From: Phialocephala subalpina
Lineage: Eukaryota; Ascomycota; Leotiomycetes; Helotiales; Mollisiaceae
Assembly: GCA_900073065.1 (NCBI GenBank)
Contig: FJOG01000025.1
Coordinates: 930,001 to 994,000 of the forward strand
DNA length: 64,000 bases
Direction: 5' to 3'
Shown here one piece after another: positions 20,017-31,779 of this stretch (the stretch's first letter is position 1; every line of letters starts with the position of its first letter). The notes under the pieces are model-generated. The model had not been told where the DNA came from and searched no databases. It saw only the letters and a program-made list of their open reading frames with translations. The position numbers and the translations under genes were made by a program.

Positions 20017-22293
20017 ATGGCCGTCCCACAGCGGTTCAGTCTCAATGCCCTCCCAGGCCAGATCGCCCAACTCGATCAACGCATCCAAAGAATCGAGTCA
20101 GCCCTAGACCAAATCCTCCAACGCCTCAGCATGCCCAAACTCGAAGCCTTATCCCTACCAAAAGAGCCTGAGAAAGTCGTCGAAATGCCAAAAACAGGTC
20201 CATATATTTACAAACCCCTCGATGCTTCAAAGAATGAGATCAGAATCCTTATGCTGCATAGCAGTATCAAAGATGATAACGAGCCAGTGAGAGCAACACT
20301 CCAGCATGTTGCTATGGAAGACGATGTGAACCCTGGTGCGATTGCTAGGATGGCACCCGCGTTGAGGTTGTTTAAGGCGTTGTCGTATACTTGGGGGGAT
20401 GCGAGTAAGAAGGTTAATATCACACTTGATGGACATCAGTGTCCGGTTACGGAGAATCTGTTTGCGGCGTTGAAAAATGTGAGGAATTCGAATAAGGCTG
20501 CGATCGCGGCGAATGCCCATACAGGGAAAGGGGTCGTCTCGTGCTGGTGGATTGATGCTATTTGTATCAATCAGGATGATGTATTGGAGAGGAACTCTCA
20601 AGTTGCGATGATGACTATGATCTATAAGAGGAGTCATGGGGTTCATGTCTGGCTTGGGGATGCGGATGAGGACTCAGATATGGCGATGGATTTGATAGAG
20701 AAGATTGCGAAATATAGGCCGGTGGGACCGGGCGATAAAGAGATCGTGTACCCGGATTGCAATATGGAAGAGAAGGTGAAGCATTGGAAGGCCTTGACGC
20801 GGTTGTTCCAGAGACCGTGGTGGAATCGAGTCTGGATTCGGCAGGAAGTGGCAGTACCAAGGTTTGCTACTGTGCAGTGTAAGCGTCTTCATCTCGAGAA
20901 GTATCAAGCTAACTTAGTATAGGTGGTGCTAAAACGGGCCAGTTAGAACAGATATGTAACGTGGCTGGAATTCTTAACACTTTGAATGAGCAGCTTGGCT
21001 ATCAGCCAACTCAACTGCAGTTGGAAGGATACAATGTCGATCGGTCTGCCTCGACAAGCGGTCGATTGAGGATCTCGTGCTATCTCCGAGCCACGATGCT
21101 TCAGGAGCTCCGTCACGATCTTGGTCGAGGTATGACGGTGAAGTATGGAGACCTGACGGATTTGCTGTTCCACACCCGTTCTTGCCAAAGCACTGATCCT
21201 AGAGATAAAGTCTTTTCGGTCCTTGGTCTGGTCGATCCTACCATGTATGGCGTGAAGCCGGATTATCGAATCACCCTGGATCAAGCACTCAAAACTGTCG
21301 CTCGTGCCGTTATAACGAAGAAGCAGAGCCTCGACATATTGTCGGGAAGCCAAAATGCCGAAGGAGAGAATGGACTGCCAACATGGGTACCAAACCTCAC
21401 TGAGGAATGGAGAGCGCGACCTCTAAAGACTAAGGTTCTATATTCTCCTGGTGTACCGGACGAGCCCGACTTTACATTCGAGGCAGAAAATGACTCTGTC
21501 CTGCGAGCAAACGGTCGTACGGTCTCTTTTATTGCAGCCGTCTGCGATGATGTGGTAACCGCTAATGCCACCACTGACCAGCTCGATACTTTGTATCGGA
21601 ACTGGAAGGCTTTCATATTTGCGATGGTAAACCATATCCAATTGGACTGGGATGGGAAACGAGACTTTCGTGACCTGACTGAGAAGCAACCTGACCGAAA
21701 ATGGCTTGAGTTCCTATCTCTGGGAGCCGAGAATGGACATTGGTTGCGCTTCGCAGAGGACGGGTCTGGAAGGCTCTTGCCGGAAAAGGGGGCCGCTGCT
21801 GAAAATGCATTCATGAACCAAAAGATGGTGAACAGCCTTCTGCTTCCAAAGGCCGACGACGAGGAAGCCATCAAAGTCAATCCGTACAAGAAATACCATC
21901 AGAACCTTCGTAAACATGGAATTGGGAGAAGACTATCCTACACGTTCGACGGATCTGTTGGATTGGTCCCCAACGATGCCAGAGTGGGAGACCAAGTCTG
22001 TGTTTTTAGTAACACTTACTATCCTTTCGTTCTGCGTAAGGTCGAGAATGACAAGCATGTAGTCATCGGTGAAGCTTGTAAGTATTCAGCTTTCATACTT
22101 TTCCGGCAAAAATGTCCCATTTCAGGAAGGACATTTCGATGTCGAGAATCCTGGGACCAGTCCCGGACTTTGATCAAGAAGATACGTGTAGAAGAGACTG
22201 GCTGACTTTCCAGATTTCCCAATCTACAAACCGTATCAGGTGCCTTATAAGGAGGGGCGCAAAGTCGAAATGACACGCTTCTCTATCGTGTAG
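20017..22293 (+). CDS. Heterokaryon-incompatibility (HET) domain protein
   Basis: Three exons, 20017-20878, 20923-22077 and 22214-22293, giving 698 residues. A short coiled-coil-like stretch comes first (QIAQLDQRIQRIESALDQIL). The HET domain follows with its three blocks: ALSYTWGD, WWIDAICINQDDVLERNSQV and IYKRSHGVHVWLGD, then RPWWNRVWIRQEVA. HET proteins trigger cell death after fusion of genetically different hyphae; the partner is unknown. I placed the last intron at 22078-22213 because it joins VVIGEA to YFPIYKPYQV and a TAG at 22291-22293, a natural HET C-terminus. Without splicing the frame runs to a stop at 22205. That 136-nt intron contains two perfect inverted repeats. Confidence 0.85.
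22078..22213 (+). repeat. Hairpin-bearing long intron (possible introner-like element)
   Basis: A 136-nt intron in the HET gene with AAATGTCC...GGACATTT (8-bp perfect stem, 11-base loop) followed by GGGAC-CA-GTCCC. The branch-like CTGAC lies close to the acceptor. No second copy is visible in the window. Confidence 0.4.
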
Positions 22294-22713
22294 CCGGTGA
22301 GCAATTGGAACTGGAGAGACTTCTGAATTTCTATCGCTTGATGGAAGAGGTTGGTAAATCGTGGCGGATGACGTCGAATTTGCTTTGTGACAGATGGAGG
22401 TAAATGTCTTTGTACAATAGCAATATGATTCAAACAAAGGCTAGTGGAAGCCATTCAAAAACTCTCAAACTTTTGATAGAGTATGCGCGAGCTGCGAGAA
22501 ACAATTTTTAGGCAACCAGATAATGAAGAAGAGAGGAAGCCCAGCTTAGGAAATAGAACCCTAAATCTCGGAACCCGGAAAAAGTGGCGTTCCGCAGCAG
22601 TTGCAGTCAGCCCGCTCCTCCATCTGTGACGATCCAGTTTCATAAGAACAAAGACTGCCTCCCTCTACGATTCCCTCCTCCATTTCCCTTACTCACACAT
22701 CACAACCGCAAAG
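22294..22713. other. Intergenic
   Basis: Between the HET gene and YKT6. No gene or repeat seen. Confidence 0.4.
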
Positions 22714-23508
22714 ATGAAGTTGTACTACATTGGCGTGTGTCTTTCGAATCCCTAAGTGAGGGAACAGAGCTGACCGCTATCAGATAATCAAGAACCAAGA
22801 GAAGCCCTCCCACGAGCTAGTCGCAGAGAAGGACTTGAGCGCATACTCGCGATTCACACGTAATAAGTACGATTCCCACTCGCAAAGGCAGATGGAGCAA
22901 GACTGACGTCGTGGGAATAGCTATGGAGAATTCATGACGCTGTTCAGCAAGACAGTCGCCGAGAGGACTCGACCCGGCCAAAGACAAGATGTCGAAGAAC
23001 AAGGTTGGACCTACCCTCTTTCGACAGATGGCGAACTGACCACAAGTAGATTACACATTCCACGCCTACGGCCGCACCGAAGGTATCGCTGGCATCATCA
23101 TGTCAGACCACGAATACCCCGCGCTCGTAGCCCACCAACTGCTCTCTAAAGTCGTCGACGAGTTCCTGGCCAAGCATCCTCGATCGTCTTGGGCTACTTC
23201 GAACCCTACCCTCTCTTTCCCTGAATTGAAGGACTATATCGTGAAGTACCAGGATCCTCAGCAGGCAGATTCGATTATGAAGATTCAGAAGGAGTTGGAC
23301 GAAACGAAGATTGTGCTGCATAAGACGATTGAGAGTGTGTTGCAGAGAGGAGAGAAGATTGATGATTTGGTGGCGAAGAGTGATGGGTTGAGTGCGCAGA
23401 GCAAGATGTTTTATAGTAAGTTGTGGAGATTCCGTTGTGATTCGGCATGGATACTAACGGTGAACAGCACAAGCAAAGAAGCAGAACTCGTGTTGTGTTC
23501 TTATGTAG
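22714..23508 (+). CDS. YKT6: Ykt6, R-SNARE (v-SNARE) with lipidation motif
   Basis: Five exons, 22714-22734, 22784-22866, 22921-23003, 23050-23415 and 23468-23508, giving 197 residues, the usual Ykt6 size. The first exon is only 7 codons (MKLYYIG). The longin domain spans about residues 1-125 (YTFHAYGRTEGIAGIIMSDH). The SNARE helix follows (MKIQKELDETKIVLHKTIES, with the zero-layer Arg in LQRGEKIDDLV). The protein ends QNSCCVLM: the two cysteines and CAAX-like end carry palmitoyl and prenyl groups. Ykt6 drives membrane fusion in the Golgi, endosome/vacuole and autophagosome pathways. It is convergent with the Rab gene. Confidence 0.95.
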
Positions 23509-23792
23509 GTGCGTTTGGGATCGGCGTTTTCATACCTTTGATACAGTTCCGGCATAGCAGTTTGTGTAGTAAGATTGTAAATGGGCTCGCAATATTACAT
23601 CGATGGTTTTTTCACAATACAGATGCTAGGAGAGGTTGTGATGCGTGAAAGGATCATGAAATCCATTGAATCAATGCTCAACTCCGGATGCTATGCCACC
23701 AACCAACTCCAGTCCAATGCAGTCATTATCCATCATTTCCCATATCATAGCATCCCAAACATCCAACCCACATCCAACACCGGGTATCTAAA

Positions 23793-24882
23793 CTAACAGC
23801 ACTTCCTCCGAGTCTTAACATGCCTATCTGCAGCACCACCATTCACGTCGTTTTCCTCAATGTAACTCTCAACCGGAACTCCAAACCAACTCCTCCTATC
23901 CCTCCCAACCCTAAAGCTTCCGCCAGGTCTCGCGTGATCGAAATACCCATCCCCTCCATCAATACCAGGCGTAGCACTCGGTGTCTGAGCCGCACTCGCC
24001 AATCCATCCTGTAACTTCCTATTCTGCTCCACCAATTTTCTGGTGATGACTCTGAAGACTTCCTCTACGCCCTCTCCATTCTCAGCAGACACTTCATGGC
24101 AGCAATCCCAGCCCACTTCCTGTCCCCAGAACCCACTACTCCTCTTCGAGCTCGGGCTCCTCGCTCCATCCAAAGCATTGTTACTCCCACCACCCTGACC
24201 CAACCAACTCCCTCTGTACACCCCTCCTCCCATTCCCTCCAATATCCCACCCGAAGAGCCAGGAGTCGCAGTCGCAGGCGGCGTACTGCTCATCCCAGGA
24301 GCCAAATTATCTGCAACATACGCAATGCAACGCTCGAACGGCACTTGACGGATTGAAGGGTCTCTGGCTACGAGATCGGATTTCGTGCCTACGACGTGGA
24401 GGATTATATCGGGAGGGAGGTTGCGCCGGAGTTCGGTGAGCCAGACGCCCATTTCTTCGAAAGAAGAGTTGTCTGTTATGCTGTAGCAGAGGATACAGGC
24501 GTTTGCGCCTCTGTAGTAGAGTCTTGATATTGATCTGTCATGGTTTCTGTAAGCAATTGAAAGCTCTCAATTTCCAGATTCCAGATTTCGGGCTGCCATA
24601 GGAAAATTTGAGTTTAGAAGAGAGTTTATAACCAATGCACGGAATCTTCAAGAAAGCAAGCACGTACCTGAAGCGCTCCTGCCCCGCTGTGTCCCATATT
24701 TGCAATCGTACAACGGTATCCGAATCCTCGTCTACCACTCTCTTCGTCAAGAAGCTCGCGCCAACCGTGCTCGTCGTACTAGCAGGAGAGAACTGATTCT
24801 TCACATATCGATGCACGAGTGATGTTTTCCCCACGCCCTGCGATCCGAGTACCACTATCTTAGCCTCCAAACTTTGTGCCAT
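23793..24882 (-). CDS. Rab-family small GTPase with extended hypervariable region
   Basis: Two exons, 24882-24668 and 24546-23793, joined over a 121-nt intron, giving 322 residues. The start MAQSLEAKIVVLG at 24882 leads directly into the G1 loop GSQGVGKTS. The effector region (TTSTVGASFLTKRV), G3 (WDTAGQERFR) and G4 (TKSD in place of NKxD) follow. The C-terminus is RRKCC, a double-cysteine geranylgeranylation site. Some 100 residues rich in Gly, Ser, Thr and Pro are inserted between G4 and the late SAENGEGVEEVFRVITRKLV helix (G5 SAENG), so the protein is far longer than usual (about 200-220). It should act in vesicle transport; the closest subfamily (Rab5/21/22-like) is not certain. The frame stays open 57 codons upstream of the chosen start. 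Confidence 0.82.
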
Positions 24883-25902
24883 CTTTTGCTCCTCCTGTCC
24901 CTGGTCTCTTCTGTACTGTGGTTCGTTACCAGCTAGAGGACCTGGTCGTTTCTGTGTCTGTGTACCTAGTCCGGTAGGTCGAGTTTTGAGGTACGCAGTG
25001 GCGTTCGTTGGTGCCACGTCGAGATATGGTGTGCGACATGCACTGGATCGCACTGGATCAGGAGAGTGTGAATGAAGAGAAGGATTCGATTCGTGTGGCT
25101 GTGTATTGTACGGTAATGTACTCGTACTCGTGAGATGTGATGGGAATGGCGAAAGGTAGAACTCGCGGAGTGCGTCTGCTTCTCAGCAGGTCAAGAGCAC
25201 AAGAGCTCACTGCCTTTGCCACTGCACTTGTTCCTGCTTTTGCAATGTCTCATATCAGCGCCTCATCATATGCACGAAATATGCAGCTCAGTCTCTGGTT
25301 TTCGTTTCAGCTCACTTCTTTCAAAGAGGAAAATGCAAGAACGAAAAGGCACGAAAGTAAAGTCGCGTCAAAAACAACGGAACGGTTGAATGGAGAGCGG
25401 CATGTAAATAAACAGTATTTGTTAATTTGTTATGGTTTCTAGCCGTGTTTGCGGGATCAAGGCTTGGTGGAGATACTTTAATCGAGATTGCGGATGACGA
25501 TATTTGGGGTGCGCATAGCCCGGCTGAAGCATCCCTGTACGGTCGTCTGCGAGGCTATGGAAATCTGGATAGGGAATTTATCACGTGGGAGCATGACTCT
25601 GTTCTTTGTTAGGCTGGTGGAGGAACACTGGGATGGGGAAAGGTCGCCTTGTGATCAGCAAGTTTGAGTCAGTTGTCTGACGGTTTGGGGACGTTGGTGA
25701 GAACGACTTCCTGGGCAGTGGAGGGCATTGGCTAAGAGGAAAAGGGGGGTGAAGATGCTGATGTAAGTTCAAGGATCTTGGTCATTTCGGGAAGGTGGCT
25801 GAGAAGGGCATGAGATGGCATCAGAGTCGTTATATAGTCTATATGGCATCAAATATGTACAAGTCCAGCAGAATCTGGTATCTATTCAACAGTTTCTCCC
25901 AT
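24883..25902. other. Intergenic
   Basis: Promoter of the Rab gene and 3' flank of the flavocytochrome gene. No supported gene in 1 kb. Confidence 0.4.
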
Positions 25903-27575
25903 CTACAAGTTCGCCTTTTCCTTCGGGTTGACCAAGGGGTCATAGACAGCGAGGCCCTGGAGGAAGTATTAGCAAAGATAACCTAGAATTGGGTAGAGTA
26001 CATACCAAAGTATCGGAAGGCACACTTGTCGTGTGCATGCTCAAACCTCTTGTATCGACCAAGGTCGGGTTCAGCTGTTCAACACTCGAACATCCAATCA
26101 ACCGCATGTTCATTTCCATCTCATCCTTCAATAATTGCATAGCACGGTCAACGCCAGGCTGTCCGTACGCACTCATGGCGTACAAGAACGGTCTTCCAAT
26201 ACCAACACCCTTAGCACCGAGGCAAAGTGCCTTGATGATATCTGTGGCTCTCCTTACGCCACCATCGACGAAGATCTCAATTCGGTTCTCCCAGCCTCGC
26301 TCACGAAGCACTGGCATGACCTCAGCGAGGACTTCAATGCCCGATCGTGCAAAGTCAAGTTGTCGGCCTCCGTGGTTCGAAAGCACAACACCTTGAACTC
26401 CTGACTCGATGGCTCTGATGACATCCTCTACTCGCTGAACACCCTTCAAGATAATGGGCATCTTGGTGATAGATTGGAACCAGGGGATATCCTTCCAGCT
26501 CAAACCAGGATCGATAAAGCTAGAAATAGCTCTAGCAGCACCCTGAGAATTATCGGTCGATGAGCCAGCCTGAACATTTGACCCAGTATCAGTGAACTTC
26601 GACCGCATATCTTTTTCTCTGCGGCCCAACTGAGGAGCATCAACCGTAATGAAGAGACCCTTGCAACACCGCTTCTCAGCATGCTGCACGATCTTCTTTG
26701 TGATTTCTCGATCCTTGTTGACGTAGAGTTGCATCCACTGAACTTGGTCTCCTTCCGCAGCATCCATGATCTCGTCGAATGAGCAGGATGCGAGAGTGGG
26801 TATCATCTGAATAACGTTGTGTTTCTTGGCTGCTCGTGTGAGGACCACTTCTCCCTCGGGATTTCCTAGCTTTCCAAGTGCGGTGGCTGTAACGTAGAAT
26901 GGGATGTCGACTTTCGTGCCAAGCATGGTGGTTGTGAAGTCGATTTTCTCGACATCAACGAGGACTCGGGGGCGAAACCAGATCTTGTGGAAGGCTGAGT
27001 GGTTTTCTCTCATGGTCTGAAGGGGTTAGAATAGCTAATTGAGCTATATAGGAGGACTTACAATCTCGTCATCAGCACCACTGGAATAGTATGCCCAAGC
27101 AGTCTTCTTCATGACATTCCTGGCCACCGCCTCGAAATCCATTAGATTGTAACATTGTTCCAGAATCGGCATGCGTTCTATCCTCTTCTGTCTCTCTATC
27201 TCATCTGGATCATCCGCTTTCTCCTCCTTCTCAACAGTCTTCATATCAACATCGCCGAGGTGCTTGGACTTATCGAGGAACTTGTCGAGAGTGTCGGGAG
27301 GATGGATGGGTTCGTATTCTTCCGTCGCATCTTTGCCGGCATATTTGAGGATGATCTTGGGTCCGCCGGGGTGTTCTGGGACATTATTTAGCACTATTCA
27401 TTGTTGCAGTGTGTCTACTTACCTGGCAGAAACTCCGTTACATCGTAAGCTTTGCCCTGTGCAGGTATTAGCTATTTGCCACCAACGTACTCTCTCTGCA
27501 GATGCATACGTGTACAATAACCCAGCACGACTCCCGGGAGTTGTGCTTCGCGATCTCTTCTCCTGTAAGTGGCAT
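25903..27575 (-). CDS. Flavocytochrome b2-type L-lactate dehydrogenase (cytochrome)
   Basis: Five exons on the minus strand: 27575-27510, 27456-27423, 27375-27062, 27016-26006 and 25956-25903, giving 492 residues. An N-terminal cytochrome b5 domain (ESCWVIVHGKAYDVTEFLP, EHPGGPK, heme ligand His) is joined by a charged hinge to an FMN-dependent alpha-hydroxyacid dehydrogenase domain. That domain shows FYVTATALGKLGNPEGE, IQMIPTLASCS, LFITVDAPQLGRRE, SNHGGRQLD (catalytic His) and FVDGGVRRATDIIKALCLGA. It oxidises L-lactate (or a related 2-hydroxyacid) and passes electrons through heme to cytochrome c. Yeast Cyb2 has a long mitochondrial presequence. Here the protein begins MPLTGEEIAKHNSRE with no presequence, suggesting a cytosolic form or a missed upstream exon. 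Confidence 0.92.
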
Positions 27576-28376
27576 GTTGACATGCAGATTGTTGAGCCGA
27601 GGTAAAGTCTATTGATGAGAGATTGGATGAAAGAAATATCTCAGGAGGATGAGAAATAAATGTAGAAGAGAAAAAAAAGTCTAGACGCAAAGACCAAGAT
27701 GCGACAGTATTTGAGATAGTCTCGGGAATATCAAGCGGCTGTGGTTTTTATGACGATTCGAGTAAGAATCGGAGGAGAGTCGGTAAAGATAGCTTCGGGT
27801 TAAAGGGTGGCGAGATCTTGTATCTTTTTGTTTTCCTCTGCCAAATGTAGGTATAAATTATTAGACAATCAAAGAGCGTATTCTATATTCAACAGAACGA
27901 TAAAAGAAACTTCTCCTTCTTATAATCAACTGGTGAAGAGCAAAAACATCAACATGAAAAGAATCAAGTACCGTGGATTGCCGGTCCTCTCCGCATCTTG
28001 CTCGGGAATCTGGAGATGTGGGGGAAGCTTTCATAAAGAGCCAATCATAAGAGTTTCATTAGAATCAGACACTCGTGACTAAGCTGATGTAGCAATTCTC
28101 TCCCCCTTTTCGTTCGCTTGTAAACTCGAGAAGAGGTTCACAATGGCGTTGAGTCTTGCTTGCATTATATCTTGTTATCCCTTTGGCTTCAAGTCAAGTT
28201 GAGATCTACTTCTGCAGCTTAAGCATGATTTCTCATGCACCAATGGCAAGGGTTCATAAGCGCGCTGACAGAAGACTCAAACCACTGCCTTTAACAGCCT
28301 CATCCTGCAAACTCCTCGTTTGTAACATCAGTTGACCGACAGAAAGCGAAGGTACCCAATTGTCTTCTATAACCGT
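27576..28376. other. Divergent promoter region
   Basis: Shared 0.8-kb upstream region of the flavocytochrome (-) and HeLo-like/ankyrin (+) genes. No other feature was identified. Confidence 0.4.
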
Positions 28377-31300
28377 ATGGATCCTCTCTCCATTATTGCT
28401 GGAGTTGTCGGTATCGTCGGATTTGCAGCTTCTTCCACCGCCAACCTTCTCTCCCTGATAGAATCCATTCGAGGGTCTCCTGCGGCAGTCAGGGGTACTG
28501 GCCGCGATGCAAGTGAGTTTCTCGCCATTCTCAATAACCTCAAGGAGCTCCTCAACGACGAGACCTTGAAAAGAGATGAGACTGTCCAGAATGTCTTCCG
28601 CAGTCTCGAAAGCCCGATTCGAACTTCTCAGGCAGCCTTAGATGAGTTAATAGATCTGATCGAAAGATACACCGAACCTTCTGGGAAAGCCAATAAGTGG
28701 AATGGGTTGAAGTGGGCGTTCAAGGATGAAAATAATGTGAAGGCTTTGAATGATCGGTTGGTAATGAGCAAGACCACTCTTGCTTTTGCACTGACGACTA
28801 TTAACACGTAAGTCCATGATTGTTCAGCATTTATTGGGACATTGAAATATGCTCTGCTGTTCTCGTTCTGGGTATCGGTCGCACAGGCGAGGAAAGCTCG
28901 TGGCGTTTGATGATATATAGCTGACAACTCCTCAGACTCAATTCCATGCGTCTGAACAAGACACAAGGTCTCATCAGTGATCAAATCCGAGATCTTCGTC
29001 TGGATCTTGAGGTAAAAGAGCTTTCGAGTGTGCGGCCGCGTCAAGGATCGGAATCAAGAGGGACTGAAGTTGGATTCGCATTGCAGCGGTTTCTGAACGA
29101 CACGAGTGAAGTCGTCCAATCTCCAATTGGAGCAGAAACTTGGATGGACTGCAATGATGCAATCACATCTTCTTTCTACGATGACAGTATCTTTCCAGAC
29201 AAGTAAATCCTGAGATCTCATGGCAAGGTTGATTGAAGGCTGATTTCAAGTAGCAGGATCTTTGAGGATCGTCAAAGATCTACTCCAAAACGTTCAGAAA
29301 CTCTATGGGTCGAGCTTGCTGAAACGAGTAATATAGATGAGGCCGATGAGAACGGTGATACTCTCCTCCATCGTGCAGCAGATGCCGGCGACGCAGATCT
29401 CGTCCGCGGTCTCCTCGACCGAAAAGCCATCGTCGATGTCCGAGACAGCACTGGGACAACTCCCCTCGGCAACGCAGCCTGGAAAGACTACACAGCAGTA
29501 GCACGCATACTCCTCGAGCACGGAGCCAACATAAACGCCGTGAGCAAAGACCAGCATACTCCATGCCACCATGCAGCCGAAGAAGGGAACACCACCATTC
29601 TAAAATTCCTCATAGACAACGGAGCAGACTTAAAAGCTCGAGAAGAAGACGGCTGGACACCTCTCTATTTAGCTTGCGTATCAACGCGTCTCGGCACAGC
29701 AAAGATGCTCATAACTGCAGGCTCCGATATCACCATACCAGCAACAGACGGAACAACATGTCTTCACGCCGCAGCGCTCGAAGGCTCTGCATCTCTAATA
29801 GAGCTGCTACTTGAATCTGGAGCTGATCTCGGAGCTCGAGATCTGACTGGAGCCACAGCATTACATAAAGCAGTCAAAGACGATTCTTTGAAAGCAACGA
29901 TAGTTCTTCTTGAGAAAGGAGCAGATATCGAAGCTGCTGATTCGGAAGGAAGGACACCATTGTGGGTCACTGCTGAAGAACCTAGTGTTCAATGTGCTAG
30001 ATTGTTGCTCGAGAAAGGCGCAAAAGTGGATGCAAGGAATTCGAATGGGGAGACGCCTTTAGCAGCAGCTGCATCTCAGGGCCATGAACAAGTAGCGAGA
30101 ATCTTGCTTGAGTTCGGTGCTGATGTCAACACGAAAGATAGCGTAGATCATACACCACTCCACCACGCTGTTCAAGGAGAACAAACCACCATGGTGCAAT
30201 TGTTGATCGATAAAGGTGCAGACCTGAATGCCGTCAATCGATTCCTCTTCACCCCACTTCATCTAGCAGTCAACGACACCTACAGCCAAGAAATCGTTTC
30301 CCTTCTCTACGAGCACGGGGCAAATCTTAATAATACTTCTGTCGTTGGCGATACACCTCTAACGACCGTATTGAGAAGCGAAGACGAGAGACAACATACT
30401 ATGGCGCTTCATCTCTTGAGACTGGGGGCTGATCCTGATATTAGGGGAGTTTGGAAGAAGGCCCCGATGCATTGGGCGGCTGAGAAAGGTCTTGAGGAGG
30501 TTGTGAAAGCTTTACTGGAGAAAGGAGCAGACAGAAACATTCTTGATGAATTCGGCTCTTCTCCCATCCATTTCGCTGCAAAATCGGGACATATCAAGTG
30601 TCTTCGATTGTTGGCGTGTGAGGGCACCAATCTAGAAATTGCAGATAAGGACCATTACACGGCACTCTGGAAAGCTGTGATGAACAACGATGATGAGATA
30701 GCTGTAGAGATGGTCCATATCCTTCATGCTGCTGGTGCTAGCATTGAGGGACTGGAAAATACATACGGCAAAACGCCATTAGTATGGGCAGCCGAGAAAG
30801 GTTACAGGCTTATTGTCCAAGCTTTGTTGGACCATTCTCCAGATGTTTCAGCTCGAGATTGCTTTGGAATGACGGCGATACATTATGCTGCCGAGAACGG
30901 ACACCTCGAGATTGTCAAGAACCTTTTGGACAAGGGTTCAGACCTTGCTTGGAGAACATACTACAATCAAACGCCAATGTGGAAGGCCTGTAAGTATAAA
31001 GAACCGTTTCTAGATCCAAGTTGACGGGTGATCCAGATATAAGAGGCCAAAAGGAAGTTGTAGCCTTTCTTGTTTCCGTCGACAGTCCAGATAGCGTGCT
31101 CGCCTTGATTCAAGACCGGAGTTACGAAAAAGCAGCCAATATAATCCGATCCGGAGCATCGCGTACAGTAACATGGGAGGACAATCGAGTAGCATTGCAC
31201 TTTGCAGCTCAGCAAGGTGCCTTTGAACTTGTCCGACTCCTACTTGACCAAAACAACCTCGTTGATCCACAAGATAACGATGGGTGTACGCCGTTGCTCT

Positions 31301-31779
31301 ATGCACTTCAAAAAGGACATGTTGATGTTGCCAAACTGCTCTTAGATCATGGCGATGATCTGAATGAGTATAGATCCTGGAACCTACTATTCGTGGCTGT
31401 AAAGGGAAACCATACGGACTGTGTATCACTATTGCTGGCTAGTGGAATCGACGTAAATGTCACTGACGACGAAGGACAATCGACTCTGCACCTGGTATGC
31501 AATGCCGAAAAAGAACACTTGGAAATGGCGAAGTGGCTGCTAGACCATGGGGCTCGACCCGATCTTGTAGATGCAGCCAAAATGACACCGAGAATGCTAG
31601 CAAAAGCGAAAGAACATGATGGCATTCTGAGGATTCTGGACTTGTGGGAGTTGAAGAAAAGGGGGAAAGCTGATGATAAAACCGTCCCCGACTTCGCCAA
31701 GAACAAGGATTTGAATAAGAGGAGATTCGCTCGTAGGGACAATGTGGAGTTTGAAATGTTAGGTCGACCGACCTGGTAG
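28377..31779 (+). CDS. HeLo-like N-terminal domain plus ankyrin-repeat protein
   Basis: Four exons, 28377-28807, 28936-29202, 29257-30989 and 31037-31779, giving 1057 residues. It opens with MDPLSIIAGVVGIVGFAASS, the typical start of the fungal HeLo-like/STAND N-terminal domain: a hydrophobic first helix, then GSPAAVRGTGRDASEFLAIL. After a linker come about 20 ankyrin repeats (repeated G-TPLHxAA..G....V..LL..GA units) from residue ~260 almost to the end, with a lysine-rich tail. HeLo-like domains act as membrane-targeting or cell-death effectors in fungal NLR-type immunity and incompatibility systems. No NACHT or NB-ARC domain lies between the two parts here, so the protein is a non-nucleotide-binding variant. 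The 128-nt first intron is long. Confidence 0.83.

Noticed and set aside
22078..22205. HET protein ending at the unspliced stop 22205
   Set aside because: The spliced end (GEAYFPIYKPYQV) fits the family better and has a proper branch site and acceptor at 22213.
24547..24667. 121-nt Rab intron as an introner-like copy
   Set aside because: Long, and with a small ATCTGGA direct repeat, but no alignment to families A-C.
30990..31036. Apparent stop splitting the ankyrin gene into two genes
   Set aside because: A 47-nt GT-AG intron removes the stop and keeps the ankyrin frame, so it is one gene.
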